Shown here in pieces: positions 7,402 to 16,503 of a stretch of 64,000 nucleotides of DNA. The position numbers and the translations under genes are program-made. This DNA comes from an uncultured Clostridia bacterium (GTDB taxonomy: Bacteria > Bacillota > Clostridia > Christensenellales > UBA1242), in contig CAKNGB010000002.1 in assembly GCA_930971385.1 (NCBI GenBank), forward strand, positions 1 through 64,000. The letters run 5' to 3'. Position 1 is the first letter of the stretch; every line of letters starts with the position of its first letter. The notes under the pieces are model-generated. The model searched no databases. It was not told the DNA's origin and saw only the letters and a program-made list of their open reading frames with translations.

Positions 7402-7926
7402 ATGAACATTTGGAAGGAAATTGATAAAAAAAGAATAACACCAAAAGATTTTATGGCTTGCATTGAAATTCAGCAGGGTGATAAAACCAAGTATGAACTC
7501 GACAAGGAAACAGGCCTGCTTAGAATGGACAGGGTGCTTTACACCAGCACAAACTATCCAATGAACTACGGCTTTATTCCCTTGACGCTCAGCGAGGACG
7601 GCGACCCACTCGATGTTTTTGTTTTGTGCAGTCAGCCACTTGCAAGGCTCTGCCTTGTTAGGTGTTATCCTATTGGCGTGGTGACGATGATTGACAGAAA
7701 GGAGCGTGATGAAAAAATTATCGCCATACCTTTCGACGATCCACAATATAACACCTATCATGACATAAGCGAACTTCCAAGGCATATCTTTGATGAACTT
7801 AAACATTTCCTTTCAGTTTATAAACAGTTGGAAAATAAAGAAGTTCATGTGGAGAGATTGGAAAACTTTGAAAGTGCGCAAAAAGTGATTGAAAAAAGTT
7901 TAAAGAATTTTGAAAAAACAATGTGA
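7402..7926 (+). CDS. ppa: inorganic pyrophosphatase, family I
   Basis: The 174-residue protein has the family I core. YPMNYGFIPLTL is followed by EDGDPLDVFVL, which carries the metal-binding aspartates of the D-G-D-P-x-D signature. It hydrolyses pyrophosphate to orthophosphate in the cytosol and so drives biosynthetic reactions. The length matches bacterial enzymes. A weak GAGG precedes the ATG. A second, shorter relative with an altered signature lies at 13886-14251. Confidence 0.92.
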   Translation: MNIWKEIDKKRITPKDFMACIEIQQGDKTKYELDKETGLLRMDRVLYTSTNYPMNYGFIPLTLSEDGDPLDVFVLCSQPLARLCLVRCYPIGVVTMIDRKERDEKIIAIPFDDPQYNTYHDISELPRHIFDELKHFLSVYKQLENKEVHVERLENFESAQKVIEKSLKNFEKTM

Positions 7927-7980
7927 GTTTCCAAGCAAAACATGCAGTTTAATCGTCAAACTTTTTAAATTTTTGTTAAA

Positions 7981-8007
7981 GAAAAAAGAGGAGACTCCTC
8001 TTTTTTC
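7981..8007. terminator. bidirectional terminator
   Basis: A near-perfect palindrome of 27 bases (GAAAAAAGAGGA / TCCTCTTTTTTC) with a 3-base loop has A- and T-runs on its flanks. It ends ppa on the plus strand and can end the ABC gene on the minus strand. Confidence 0.75.
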
Positions 8008-8041
8008 TGCTTTCTTTATATTCCATATTTTGTTTTTAAGT

Positions 8042-8076
8042 TTGCATACTACACAACATCTTGAGGTGGTATGCAA
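8042..8076 (-). other. hairpin just beyond the ABC exporter gene
   Basis: TTGCATAC (8042-8049) pairs perfectly with GTATGCAA (8069-8076), with CAC/GTG able to extend the stem inside. It lies between the ABC stop codon and the terminator palindrome and may stabilise the mRNA 3' end. Confidence 0.4.
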
Positions 8077-8080
8077 TGCG

Positions 8081-9886
8081 TTACTCTAAATTTTCCGCAT
8101 AGAACATATTTTTGAATTTAACATTATTTTCAAAAAGTTCGTCAAAGGAACCAATATCTTCAATCTTTCCATTATCCAAGAAAAAGATTTTGTCAACATT
8201 TCTTATTGTTGAAAGGCGATGCGCCACAATGACGATTGTGCTTTGTCCTTTCAAATTGTCTATGGAATGTTTGATGTCCTCTTGCGCAAAATTGTCAAGC
8301 GAACTTGTGCTTTCGTCGAAGATGATTATCGGCGAATTTCTAAGAAGCGCTCTTGCGATTGCGAGGCGTTGTTTTTGACCACCTGAAAGTTTAATTCCGC
8401 TTTCGCCAACTTTGCTGTCGATGCCTTTTTTTAGTGAGGAAATGAAGTCTTTAAGTGATGCTTTTTCAATTGCGCTTTCAATTTCTTCGTCGGTTGCATC
8501 TTTCTTTGCAAGAAGTAAGTTTTCTTTAATGGTCATGTCGAAGATGTATGGAAATTGGTTGACAAGAGAAATGGAGTCTCTTAAAGTTTCTTTGTCAAGG
8601 TCGTTTATGTTTACGCCATCAATCAAAACTTCTCCGCCGTTCACTTCATACATTTTCGACATCAAATTCAAGATTGTCGATTTTCCAGAGCCAGATTTTC
8701 CCACAAATGCCACGGTGGTGTTAGGTTCAATTTTAAAGGAAAGATTGTCAAAAATTTTGTTTTCGTTTTCCACTTTACGCTTTTCATTTTTCTTCTTTTT
8801 CCAATCTTTTGGACTGAGATATTTTTCGTTGTCGATTTGTTCGTATTCGATATATGAATATTCCACATTTCTAAATTCGATTTTGCCTTTAACTTCATCT
8901 AAGTGCACATTGCCGAATTTTTCGCAAACATAGTCGGAACTGTTGAACAGTGCAAACATTCTGTCTGAACTAATTTTAACTTCCAAAAAGATATCCATAA
9001 TTCTTCCAATTGACCACACAAATGAGTATAGGCTATTATTATTTGAGTAGATTATCATAAATGAGGCGACGGTTAAGAGGGAAATATCAATCATGTAAAC
9101 GCCAAGAATTAAGATTAAAATTCCACAAATTTCAATTATCACATTTCTAAGAGAAAATAGGTTTGTATCTTTAATTTCAAAGTTATAGGTTGCTTTTTTG
9201 TAGTCAGCGTAGTATTCTTTGGAAATTTCACTTAATTTATCTTCTAAGCCAAGCGACTTAACATCTTTTTCGCTTCTCACAATTTCATTGGTTAGCGAAT
9301 ATATCTTATCACTTTTTCGGCGCATGATGAATTTGTTTTTTCGATTTCTCTTTCTTCTGAATGCTTCAATAATCATGGAAACTGCTATCACCAAAACAAC
9401 ACCAAGCCCAACAAAAATGTTGAGAGTGGAAATGTAAACAATCATAACAAGCGAGGTGATGATGTCGGTGATAATATCGACAAGGCCAGATAAGTTTAAA
9501 ACCACAGTTTCAGGGTCGTTAACAATTCTTCTAACAAATTCGCCAGACTCGTGATTTGCATAGGTGGCAGAATTAAGTTTGAATGCCTGTTTTGCTAAGT
9601 CCAAATTCAAATCTGCCATGATTTTGTTGGCGTATTTTTGATAGATAATGTGAGTTAAATACCAACTCAGCCTTTTCAAAATCACAATGCCTGCAATGAA
9701 AATCAGGGTGTAGATCGCCTCGCGATATAGTGAAAGAGTGATGTATTCAATTGCCCTAGCAAATAAAATTGTTTGCAAAATCGTGCAAGCGCCAGACACG
9801 AGATAAATAAGAATATACATCGATATTCCAAATTTATACTTTCCTAGATATAAAGAAAGCGATTTCTTTTCTTTCTTATTTTGCAT
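8081..9886 (-). CDS. ABC exporter, fused membrane and ATPase domains
   Basis: The 601-residue half-transporter has six predicted membrane helices (about 15-320) and a nucleotide-binding domain (about 340-600). Walker A is GKSGSGKST, the signature is LSGGQKQRLAIARALL, Walker B is IIIFDESTSSLD and the switch is VAHRLSTI. It should dimerise to export lipids, drugs or peptides. An insert rich in lysine and glutamate (about residues 355-375) precedes Walker A. GGAGG lies 6 bases before the ATG. No partner half-transporter is adjacent, so a homodimer is likely. A leader with a short ORF lies upstream, which suggests substrate-dependent control. Confidence 0.9.
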   Translation of the reverse strand: MQNKKEKKSLSLYLGKYKFGISMYILIYLVSGACTILQTILFARAIEYITLSLYREAIYTLIFIAGIVILKRLSWYLTHIIYQKYANKIMADLNLDLAKQAFKLNSATYANHESGEFVRRIVNDPETVVLNLSGLVDIITDIITSLVMIVYISTLNIFVGLGVVLVIAVSMIIEAFRRKRNRKNKFIMRRKSDKIYSLTNEIVRSEKDVKSLGLEDKLSEISKEYYADYKKATYNFEIKDTNLFSLRNVIIEICGILILILGVYMIDISLLTVASFMIIYSNNNSLYSFVWSIGRIMDIFLEVKISSDRMFALFNSSDYVCEKFGNVHLDEVKGKIEFRNVEYSYIEYEQIDNEKYLSPKDWKKKKNEKRKVENENKIFDNLSFKIEPNTTVAFVGKSGSGKSTILNLMSKMYEVNGGEVLIDGVNINDLDKETLRDSISLVNQFPYIFDMTIKENLLLAKKDATDEEIESAIEKASLKDFISSLKKGIDSKVGESGIKLSGGQKQRLAIARALLRNSPIIIFDESTSSLDNFAQEDIKHSIDNLKGQSTIVIVAHRLSTIRNVDKIFFLDNGKIEDIGSFDELFENNVKFKNMFYAENLE

Positions 9887-9903
9887 AAAAAACCTCCGTA
9901 ATT

Positions 9904-10012
9904 GTTTTTTTATACGAAGGATTAAGTTTTGCCTTAGTTATTTAATTGTGTTAGACAAACTTCAACACAAATTTTATCTTATATACGCAAAAGAAAAACC
10001 ATTCGTATGATT
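9904..10012 (-). promoter_or_regulatory. possible attenuator helix in the ABC exporter leader
   Basis: On the minus strand ATACGAATGG, inside the short leader ORF, can pair with CCTTCGTAT shortly upstream of the exporter Shine-Dalgarno site, with one bulge. The two arms are about 80 bases apart. The second arm is followed by an A-run, not a T-run, so a translational effect is likelier than termination. Confidence 0.35.
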
Positions 10013-10045
10013 TAAATTTGTTCTGTAAACTGTTTGATTAAGCAT
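9974..10045 (-). CDS. short leader ORF (23 codons) upstream of the ABC exporter
   Basis: An ATG 8 bases after AAAGGAG opens a 23-codon frame: MLNQTVYRTNLNH, then TNGFSFAYIR. It ends about 90 bases before the exporter start. Its codons include ATACGAATGG, which can pair with CCTTCGTAT just before the exporter ribosome binding site. Ribosome position on the leader could therefore decide whether that helix forms. Leader-peptide control is known for bmrCD in Bacillus subtilis. That this ORF is translated and regulatory is inference. It could instead encode an exported peptide. Confidence 0.45.
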   Translation of the reverse strand: MLNQTVYRTNLNHTNGFSFAYIR

Positions 10046-10111
10046 TTTTTTGGTTCTCCTTTTGTTAAATTTTTTTGTAGGTTGGAACAAAAACAACCTT
10101 TCGACTTTTTC

Positions 10112-10142
10112 AGTATATTATAATTCTATTTAGGTTGTCAAT
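10112..10142 (-). promoter_or_regulatory. promoter of the leader ORF and ABC exporter
   Basis: On the minus strand a consensus TTGACA, an 18-base spacer and TATACT. The predicted mRNA leader before the exporter gene is about 220 bases. It contains an AGGTTG/CAACCT hairpin near its 5' end, then the short ORF. Confidence 0.6.
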
Positions 10143-10309
10143 AGTTTTTTAAATTTTATTTTAAAATTATTATTTTTTTATGAAATAGGATAAACATTTT
10201 ATATTTTAACATTAGTTAAATATAAAACTAAAACTTCAACAAAAATTTGGTAATATTTTGCTTGCGACAAAAAAATCTAAAAAAATTTTAAAATTTTTGG
10301 CAATATTAG

Positions 10310-10338
10310 TTGACAATTTTACCAAACTTGCATATAAT
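10310..10338 (+). promoter_or_regulatory. sigma-A promoter of the hrcA operon
   Basis: Perfect TTGACA (10310-10315), a 17-base spacer and perfect TATAAT (10333-10338), directly upstream of the CIRCE operator. Confidence 0.85.
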
Positions 10339-10342
10339 AGTG

Positions 10343-10369
10343 TTAGCACTAAAAAGTCGAGAGTGCTAG
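10343..10369 (+). promoter_or_regulatory. CIRCE operator (HrcA binding site)
   Basis: TTAGCACT, a short spacer and GAGTGCTAG form the inverted repeat of CIRCE (TTAGCACTC-N9-GAGTGCTAA). It starts 5 bases after the -10 box, so bound HrcA would block transcription. This gives HrcA autoregulation of the whole heat-shock operon. One arm base in the left half and the last base of the right half deviate from consensus. Confidence 0.9.
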
Positions 10370-10395
10370 CAACTAGATAAAATCTGGGAGTTTTT

Positions 10396-11376
10396 ATGGA
10401 ACTTTCTGAAAGAAAAATCAAGATTTTAAATATTGCTGTGGAGGAGTTTATCAAAGATTCCGCGCCAATCACAAGTGGTTCGGTTAAAGATAAAACGGCA
10501 CTGAATGTTTCCACTGCCACTTTAAGAAACGAACTTAATGCACTTGAGGCGATGGGGTTTTTGAAGCAACTTCACACTTCTGGCGGGCGTGTTCCAACAG
10601 CGCAAGGCTATCGCTTTTATGTGGAAAATCTTTTGAAAGATGTTAAAGCCACAAACAAGGAACTGGAAGAAATTAAAAGTGTGATTGAAAACAGAACTCA
10701 AAGTTTGTCGGAGATGATTGGAAAGATTGCAAAGCTAATTTCTAAGGCCACAAACTATCCAACTGTTGTTATGATGAATGGTATTGAAAATTTGGTGCTT
10801 TCTGAATTCAAAATCATTCCGCTTTTAGATGAAAAATGTATGGTTTTAATCGGCACAAACTATGGCTACATCTCAAACACGATGGACTTTTCTGCAACCA
10901 TGGAAAATTGTCAAGACGCGTCAAACTATCTCACCAAATATTTTAAGGGCGAAACAATGGGCTTTTTGCTTGCTAATATTGACGAATACATGAAAGGCAT
11001 GAGTGGCGAGATTGAGGCTTTTCAAGAAGTGGTCAACAACATCATCAAGGGCTTAACCAAAATGAATAGGCAAAAACTTTTGAATGCTGAGGGTGCTATG
11101 GACCTTGTGGAACGTGAGGAAGATTTCATTGAAACCAAAAAAATCATGAAACTACTTCGCGATGAAGATGAGCTTATTGAAGTTTTGGATAAGACTGACG
11201 ACAAGATTTCTGCCGATGTTGGAGAAAAAGGCGTTTCGGTTGTGAAAGCACCAATCTTGGTGGGAGGAAACAAACTTGCTTCGATTGGAGTTATTGGTCC
11301 GCAGAAAATGGATTATTCTGGAATTGCATCCGCTTTGAAAGTTGTTATTGATGAACTTAATAAGCGAAATGAATAA
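10396..11376 (+). CDS. hrcA: heat-inducible transcription repressor HrcA
   Basis: The 326-residue protein has an N-terminal winged helix (about 1-75) with SGSVKDKTALNVSTATLRNE and the HrcA hallmark SGGRVPTAQGYRFYV (about 58-72). The GAF-like and C-terminal dimerisation region follows, with LASIGVIGPQKMDYS near the end. It represses class I heat-shock genes through CIRCE, and GroEL usually maintains its activity. It is the first gene of the operon behind a CIRCE site. Its stop is 8 bases before grpE. Confidence 0.93.
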   Translation: MELSERKIKILNIAVEEFIKDSAPITSGSVKDKTALNVSTATLRNELNALEAMGFLKQLHTSGGRVPTAQGYRFYVENLLKDVKATNKELEEIKSVIENRTQSLSEMIGKIAKLISKATNYPTVVMMNGIENLVLSEFKIIPLLDEKCMVLIGTNYGYISNTMDFSATMENCQDASNYLTKYFKGETMGFLLANIDEYMKGMSGEIEAFQEVVNNIIKGLTKMNRQKLLNAEGAMDLVEREEDFIETKKIMKLLRDEDELIEVLDKTDDKISADVGEKGVSVVKAPILVGGNKLASIGVIGPQKMDYSGIASALKVVIDELNKRNE

Positions 11377-11384
11377 GGAGGACA

Positions 11385-11969
11385 ATGTTGGAAAAGAAGA
11401 AAAAAGAAGAAAAAGTGCAAGAAGAAACAAGTTGCGAATGTGAAAACAAAGAACCTTGCAACTGCGACGAACACTGCGAATGTGAAAATTGTAACTGCGA
11501 GGAAAGTTATTGCGAAAAAGAGTGCAATTGTAAAGAAGACGAGGTTAAAGCACAGGAATACTTGCAACTTGCACAGCGAATTCAAGCAGAGTTTGAAAAC
11601 TATCGTAGGCGCATGGCGGACGAACTTGTGCTTAAAAAGCAAGAGGGAATTGTCAGTGTTATCAATGTGTTTTTGCCATGTCTTGACACCTTTAAAGAGG
11701 CAAAAAAAAGCATAACCGATGAAAAGGTTTTAGAGGGCGTGAACATGATTGAACAAAAAATCTACTCTGCTTTAGACACTTTGAAAGTGGAAAAAATTGA
11801 AACCATAGGGAAGAAATTTGACCCAAACTTGCATGATGTTATTGCAGTTATGCATGACGACAAACAAGACGAAGATATCATCTTGGACGAATACCAAGCA
11901 GGATATACGTATAACGGTAAAGTTATAAGATACTCAAAAGTTATTGTGAATAAAAGGGAGGTTAAATAA
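11385..11969 (+). CDS. grpE: GrpE nucleotide-exchange factor with a cysteine-rich N-terminal extension
   Basis: The 194-residue protein is the cochaperone that releases ADP from DnaK. The GrpE long helix is seen at about 55-110 ([16 protein letters not shown]). The C-terminal beta domain contains [14 protein letters not shown] and ends with [13 protein letters not shown]. The unusual part is residues 17-50, where 11 cysteines occur mostly as CxC pairs (CEC, CNC, HCEC, NCNC, ECNC) among acidic residues. This resembles a metal-binding or redox-sensing tail rather than the usual acidic disordered N-terminus. AAGGAGG precedes the ATG. dnaK follows after 2 bases. Confidence 0.93.
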   Translation: MLEKKKKEEKVQEETSCECENKEPCNCDEHCECENCNCEESYCEKECNCKEDEVKAQEYLQLAQRIQAEFENYRRRMADELVLKKQEGIVSVINVFLPCLDTFKEAKKSITDEKVLEGVNMIEQKIYSALDTLKVEKIETIGKKFDPNLHDVIAVMHDDKQDEDIILDEYQAGYTYNGKVIRYSKVIVNKREVK

Positions 11970-11971
11970 TT

Positions 11972-13810
11972 ATGAGTAAAATTATCGGTATTGACTTAGG
12001 AACAACAAATTCTTGCGTTGCGGTTATGGAAGGCGGAAAACCAACCGTTATCCCAAACGCTGAGGGCGACAGAACAACACCATCTGTTGTTGCCTACACA
12101 AAGGACGGAGAAAGACTTGTTGGTAAGGTGGCAAAACGTCAAGCAATTGTTAACCACGAAAACACAGTTATCTCCATTAAAAGAGAGATGGGCACAAACT
12201 ATAAGGCAAAATTAAACGGAAAGGAATATTCTCCACAAGAGATTTCTGCCATGATTTTGTCGAAACTTAAACAGGATGCTGAAAGTTATTTAGGAGAAAA
12301 AGTGACACAAGCGGTTATCACAGTTCCTGCATACTTCAACGACAGCCAACGCCAAGCAACAAAGGATGCTGGCAGAATTGCAGGGCTTGATGTTTTAAGA
12401 ATTATCAACGAACCAACTGCCGCTGCACTTGCTTATGGCCTTGACAAAGGAGAAAACAAGAATCAAAAGATTTTGGTTTATGACCTTGGTGGCGGAACGT
12501 TCGATGTTTCCATTTTGGAAATTGGCGACAATGTGTTTGAAGTTTTATCCACAAACGGCAACACTCGTCTTGGTGGCGATGACTTTGATAACAGAATTAT
12601 TGATTTCTTAGTGGAAGAATTTAAATCTCAAAATGCTGGCATGGATTTATCGAAAGATAAACTTGCTCTTCAAAGATTGAAAGAAGCTGCAGAAAAAGCA
12701 AAAATTGACCTTTCTGCAACTCCAAAAACAACCATTTCTTTGCCATTTATTACAGCTGACGCAAATGGCCCTAAACACTTGGAAGTGGAACTTACAAGGG
12801 CTAAGTTTGATATGCTAACAGAGGACCTTGTTAAAGAAACCACAGACTGCGTGGAAAAAGCACTTAAAGACGCAAATCTCACAAAAGACCAAATCGACAA
12901 GGTTATCTTGGTTGGTGGTTCAACAAGAATTCCAGCTGTTCAAGATGCAGTTAAAAACTTCACTGGAAAAGAACCATACAAGGGCATTAACCCAGATGAA
13001 TGTGTGGCTATCGGTGCTGCCATTCAAGCGGGCGTGCTTGCTGGAGATGTGAAAGATGTTCTTCTTCTTGATGTCACACCACTTTCACTTGGCATTGAAA
13101 CCTTGGGCGGAGTGTTCACAAAACTTATTGAAAGAAACACCACAATCCCAACAAGAAAGAGCCAAATCTTCTCAACCGCTGTGGACAATCAACCAGGCGT
13201 TGACATCCATGTTCTTCAAGGCGAAAGAGAATTTGCAGCACAAAACAAAACTCTTGGAAGATTTCAATTAACCGACATTCCACCAGCACCAAGAGGCGTT
13301 CCACAAATTGAAGTGACATTCGATATTGATGCCAACGGAATTGTTAAAGTTTCGGCTAAGGACCTTGGAACAAACAAGGAACAAAACATCACAATCACTG
13401 CTTCCACAAACCTCAAAGAAGAGGATATTCAAAAGGCTATCAAAGAGGCTGAGGAACACGCTGAGGAAGACAGAAAACACAAGGAACTTGTGGAAACCAA
13501 GAACCAAGCCGACAACCTTGTTTACGGGCTTGAAAAACTCATTAAAGACAATGGCGACAAACTTAACGAAGAAGATAAAACAAAACTTCAAGAGGCAATC
13601 GACAAGGCTAAGAAAGAGTTTGAAAGCGAGGATATTGAGGTTGTTAAGAAAGCGATTGACGAACTCACAACTGCATCAAATGGCATAGTTTCAAAGATGT
13701 ATCAATCGGCAAATCCAAACGGCGCAACTGACGCTGGCAATGCTGGAAACGACACAAACAACAATAACAACAATAATAACGGCGAAGACCCAGTTGTTGA
13801 TGTTGACTAA
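11972..13810 (+). CDS. dnaK: molecular chaperone DnaK (Hsp70)
   Basis: The 612-residue chaperone has the complete Hsp70 layout. The ATPase domain starts [19 protein letters not shown] and includes [14 protein letters not shown] and the [10 protein letters not shown] segment. The substrate-binding domain (about 365-500) contains [14 protein letters not shown], and a helical lid follows. The tail is a run of eight asparagines and then EDPVVDVD, matching the acidic ending typical of DnaK. It binds exposed hydrophobic segments and works with GrpE and DnaJ of the same operon. Confidence 0.97.
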   Translation: MSKIIGIDLGTTNSCVAVMEGGKPTVIPNAEGDRTTPSVVAYTKDGERLVGKVAKRQAIVNHENTVISIKREMGTNYKAKLNGKEYSPQEISAMILSKLKQDAESYLGEKVTQAVITVPAYFNDSQRQATKDAGRIAGLDVLRIINEPTAAALAYGLDKGENKNQKILVYDLGGGTFDVSILEIGDNVFEVLSTNGNTRLGGDDFDNRIIDFLVEEFKSQNAGMDLSKDKLALQRLKEAAEKAKIDLSATPKTTISLPFITADANGPKHLEVELTRAKFDMLTEDLVKETTDCVEKALKDANLTKDQIDKVILVGGSTRIPAVQDAVKNFTGKEPYKGINPDECVAIGAAIQAGVLAGDVKDVLLLDVTPLSLGIETLGGVFTKLIERNTTIPTRKSQIFSTAVDNQPGVDIHVLQGEREFAAQNKTLGRFQLTDIPPAPRGVPQIEVTFDIDANGIVKVSAKDLGTNKEQNITITASTNLKEEDIQKAIKEAEEHAEEDRKHKELVETKNQADNLVYGLEKLIKDNGDKLNEEDKTKLQEAIDKAKKEFESEDIEVVKKAIDELTTASNGIVSKMYQSANPNGATDAGNAGNDTNNNNNNNNGEDPVVDVD

Positions 13811-13885
13811 TCAAAATGCTTTTCTAATTGCAATGTTTTTTGTTAAGAATTTAATATTTCAACAAACTTTCATTAAAGGAGCAAT

Positions 13886-14251
13886 ATGAACTCGGAAGAA
13901 TATTTAGGAAAAACTATTAAAGTGGTTATTGACAGGAAAATGGGTTCAAAACATCCAAAACACGGTTTTGTGTATCCAATTAATTATGGATATATTCCAA
14001 ACACAATTTCAGGTGATGGAGAGGAATTGGATGCGTATGTTCTTGGCGAGTTCACTCCACTTGAAAGTTTTACTGGAATTGTGAAAGCAATAATCCACAG
14101 AACAAATGACAACGACGATAAACTTGTTGTTATGCGTGAAGATAAAAACTACACTGATGAGCAAATTAAGGCTCTTACGGAATTTCAAGAACGATTTTTT
14201 AAAAGTGAAATTATAAGACAAAATTCTCATGGTTGTGAAAAAGTAAAATAA
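13886..14251 (+). CDS. short inorganic-pyrophosphatase-like protein
   Basis: The 121-residue protein aligns with family I pyrophosphatases through GSKHPKHGFVYPINYGYIPN, but is about 50 residues shorter than the true enzyme at 7402-7926. The active-site signature reads DGEELDAYV where the canonical form is D-x-D-P-x-D, so the second metal-binding aspartate is glutamate. Activity may be weak, altered or absent. It is preceded by AAAGGAG and lies in the dnaK operon, about 75 bases after dnaK. Short proteins of this type occur in Clostridia. Its role in a heat-shock operon is unknown. Confidence 0.75.
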   Translation: MNSEEYLGKTIKVVIDRKMGSKHPKHGFVYPINYGYIPNTISGDGEELDAYVLGEFTPLESFTGIVKAIIHRTNDNDDKLVVMREDKNYTDEQIKALTEFQERFFKSEIIRQNSHGCEKVK

Positions 14252-14275
14252 TTAAAACTAATGTGAGGAGTTTTT

Positions 14276-15304
14276 ATGAGTGGCAAAATTTTTGTGGAAG
14301 TTAAGAAGCAAACGGAACTTATGGGCGTTTGTTTAAGGCTTTCTGACTACAAAAATAGGTATCCATTTTTAGCTAAAGATTTAAAGAATTATCCTTATCT
14401 TGACGAGGTTAATGAATACTTCATAAAGTTTTCTTCTCATAAGGCAATTCAAACATTAAATGAAATTATTAAATTAGGCTTTTCCTATGATGCCCCTTAC
14501 GCAATTATTCTTTATGTGGATGATGATTGGAATTTTCACGGACAAAATTATTATCCTTTTGTTGACAGATTGAAAAAATCTCCATTAGTTTTAAAATTTA
14601 TGGAAGAATTAAAAGATTTTGTTAAAGAAACCAAGTTTGAGGAATTTTTTGCAAAGCATAAAAATTATTACGAAGAAGAAATCAAGAACTTTAATGAAAG
14701 TATGCCACTTGATGATATTCTTCCATATATGAGAAAATTTTTCCATAAAGATTTTGATGAAAACGAATTTCATGTGGTTTTGGCACTTCTTTCAACAGGT
14801 GGAGGGTATGGTCGCAATGATTTTACTTTAAAAAATTTTTATTGCGTAGAAAGCAAAAGGCAAAAAAATGGTGGTGAGGCAAACAAAAAGTGGGGAATTA
14901 ACACTGCTACAGGGCGTTCGCATTACTTACATGAATTTTGTCATCCCATTGTCAATCCTGAGTCTGATAAAAATTTAGATAAAGTTGAAAAGCCTGATAT
15001 GCCAAAAGAAGAATACGAAAGACTGTGTGCAAGTGCTTATCCAAGTTTTTATAGCATCGTGAATGAGTATATCATAAGAGGAATTCAACTTTGCTATATT
15101 CAAGATTGTAAAGAGGATGTTCAAGATTTTCTTGCATTAAACGAAAGACTTGGTTTTAATAAAAAAGTTTTAATGGACTTAGCAAAAAGATTAAACAAAT
15201 TTAAAAATTCAAACCTAAAGTTTGAAGATGAATATGTGGATATTGCAAACACGATTGCAAAATCTTATAATGAAATGAATAAAGGGAAAAATTATGGCGA
15301 ATAA
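14276..15304 (+). CDS. DUF4932-like putative zinc metalloprotease
   Basis: The 342-residue protein contains a clear HExxH motif in [15 protein letters not shown] (about residues 221-235), where H, E and H would form a metallopeptidase active site. Surrounding features ([11 protein letters not shown] before, and a later [15 protein letters not shown] helix) fit the DUF4932 family as I know it. No signal peptide is visible, so it acts in the cytosol. The gene sits between dnaK and dnaJ and overlaps dnaJ by 11 bases, so it is presumably heat-inducible through HrcA. The substrate is unknown. Confidence 0.7.
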   Translation: MSGKIFVEVKKQTELMGVCLRLSDYKNRYPFLAKDLKNYPYLDEVNEYFIKFSSHKAIQTLNEIIKLGFSYDAPYAIILYVDDDWNFHGQNYYPFVDRLKKSPLVLKFMEELKDFVKETKFEEFFAKHKNYYEEEIKNFNESMPLDDILPYMRKFFHKDFDENEFHVVLALLSTGGGYGRNDFTLKNFYCVESKRQKNGGEANKKWGINTATGRSHYLHEFCHPIVNPESDKNLDKVEKPDMPKEEYERLCASAYPSFYSIVNEYIIRGIQLCYIQDCKEDVQDFLALNERLGFNKKVLMDLAKRLNKFKNSNLKFEDEYVDIANTIAKSYNEMNKGKNYGE

Positions 15305-16427
15305 GGATTATTATCAAGTTTTAGGAGTGGATAAGAATGCGAGTGCGGATGAAATTAAGTCAGCATATCGTAGGCTCGCCAAAAAATATCACCCTGACCT
15401 TAATAAAGCCCCAGAAGCCGCTGAGAAGTTCAAGGAAATCAATGAGGCGTATGAAGTTTTAGGCGACGATAAAAAGCGCGCTAACTACGACCAATTTGGC
15501 TCTGCTGACGGACCACAATTCTCAAATGCTGGTGGCGGAGGTTTCTCTGATTTCTTCGGCGGTGGCTTTGGAGGCGGTTTCGGCGGAGGATTTTCCGATA
15601 TTTTCTCTGACATTTTTTCCGCTTTTGGAGGAGAAAGGCGTTCGCGCGTGTCGGAGAGAGGAGAGGATATTAATCTTGCTATGAAACTTAGTTTTGAAGA
15701 AGCCATATTTGGCGTGAATAAAACAATCACTGTTTCCAAAATTCAAACTTGTTCCGATTGCTCTGGAACAGGGGCAAAAAACGGAACAGCATTTTCCACT
15801 TGCCCTGATTGCCGAGGTGTTGGGCGTGTTAGAATTCAACAAAACACCATGTTCGGCACAACGATTAGGGAGGCAAATTGCCCTAAGTGCGGTGGAACTG
15901 GAAAGATTATTAAGGATAAATGTGCAACTTGTGGTGGCAAGGGATACAAGCGTGTGCAGAGTCAAATCACAGTTAAAATTCCAGCGGGTATTGACGACGG
16001 TCAAACTGTTCGTATGCGTGGCGAGGGTAATGCTCCACTTGGCAAAGGCATTAACGGCGATTTGAACATAAGAATCAGCGTTGCACCGCACAAACTGTTT
16101 AAGCGTGACGGCATGAACCTGTCTTATGACCTCTATGTGCCATTCACAACCCTTCTTCTTGGTGGAAAAGTGGATGTTGCTCTTCCAAAAGGCAAATTCG
16201 CGCTTGACATTAAGGAAAGAACGCCAAGTGGCACAATTATGCGCATCAAAGGAAAGGGTGTTAAGGCACTTAATAAGGAAAGTTACGGCGACCTTCTCAT
16301 CACACTGAAAAGCGAACCACCAAAATCGCTTACGGCGTCGCAGAAGGAAATGTTGCAAAAACTTTCCAACTCCTTTTCGGAAAGCGATTTTCCAAAATAC
16401 AAAGATTTCAAAAAGAGCAATTTATAA
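15294..16427 (+). CDS. dnaJ: chaperone protein DnaJ (Hsp40)
   Basis: The 377-residue type I J-protein has a J domain (about 1-70) with the HPD tripeptide in [10 protein letters not shown] Gly/Phe-rich linker follows (about 78-112). The zinc domain holds four CxxCxGxG repeats ([32 protein letters not shown]; about 145-215), then the C-terminal substrate-binding domains. It stimulates the DnaK ATPase and delivers clients. Its start lies within the preceding metalloprotease gene, so it is translationally coupled. Its own stop lies within a terminator hairpin. Confidence 0.97.
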   Translation: MANKDYYQVLGVDKNASADEIKSAYRRLAKKYHPDLNKAPEAAEKFKEINEAYEVLGDDKKRANYDQFGSADGPQFSNAGGGGFSDFFGGGFGGGFGGGFSDIFSDIFSAFGGERRSRVSERGEDINLAMKLSFEEAIFGVNKTITVSKIQTCSDCSGTGAKNGTAFSTCPDCRGVGRVRIQQNTMFGTTIREANCPKCGGTGKIIKDKCATCGGKGYKRVQSQITVKIPAGIDDGQTVRMRGEGNAPLGKGINGDLNIRISVAPHKLFKRDGMNLSYDLYVPFTTLLLGGKVDVALPKGKFALDIKERTPSGTIMRIKGKGVKALNKESYGDLLITLKSEPPKSLTASQKEMLQKLSNSFSESDFPKYKDFKKSNL

Positions 16428-16440
16428 CGCTCTTTTTTCT
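16411..16440 (+). terminator. terminator overlapping the dnaJ stop codon
   Basis: AAAAGAGC (16411-16418) pairs with GCTCTTTT (16429-16436) and T-rich sequence follows. The dnaJ stop is in the loop. A new promoter lies just downstream, so rsmE can be transcribed separately. Confidence 0.7.
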
Positions 16441-16457
16441 TTTTTCTTAAAAATTGC

Positions 16458-16486
16458 TTGAAAAAAAGATAATATTGTTGTAAAAT
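16458..16486 (+). promoter_or_regulatory. promoter of rsmE-mtaB
   Basis: TTGAAA, a 17-base spacer and TAAAAT, 17 bases before the rsmE start. GAGGAG between them is the ribosome binding site. Confidence 0.55.
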
Positions 16487-16503
16487 AACATCGAGGAGAA
16501 AAT

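Noticed and set aside
15522-16358. Long antisense frame of 278 codons opposite dnaJ
   Set aside because: It mirrors a highly conserved gene with biased codon use, and it has no ribosome binding site or recognisable motif.
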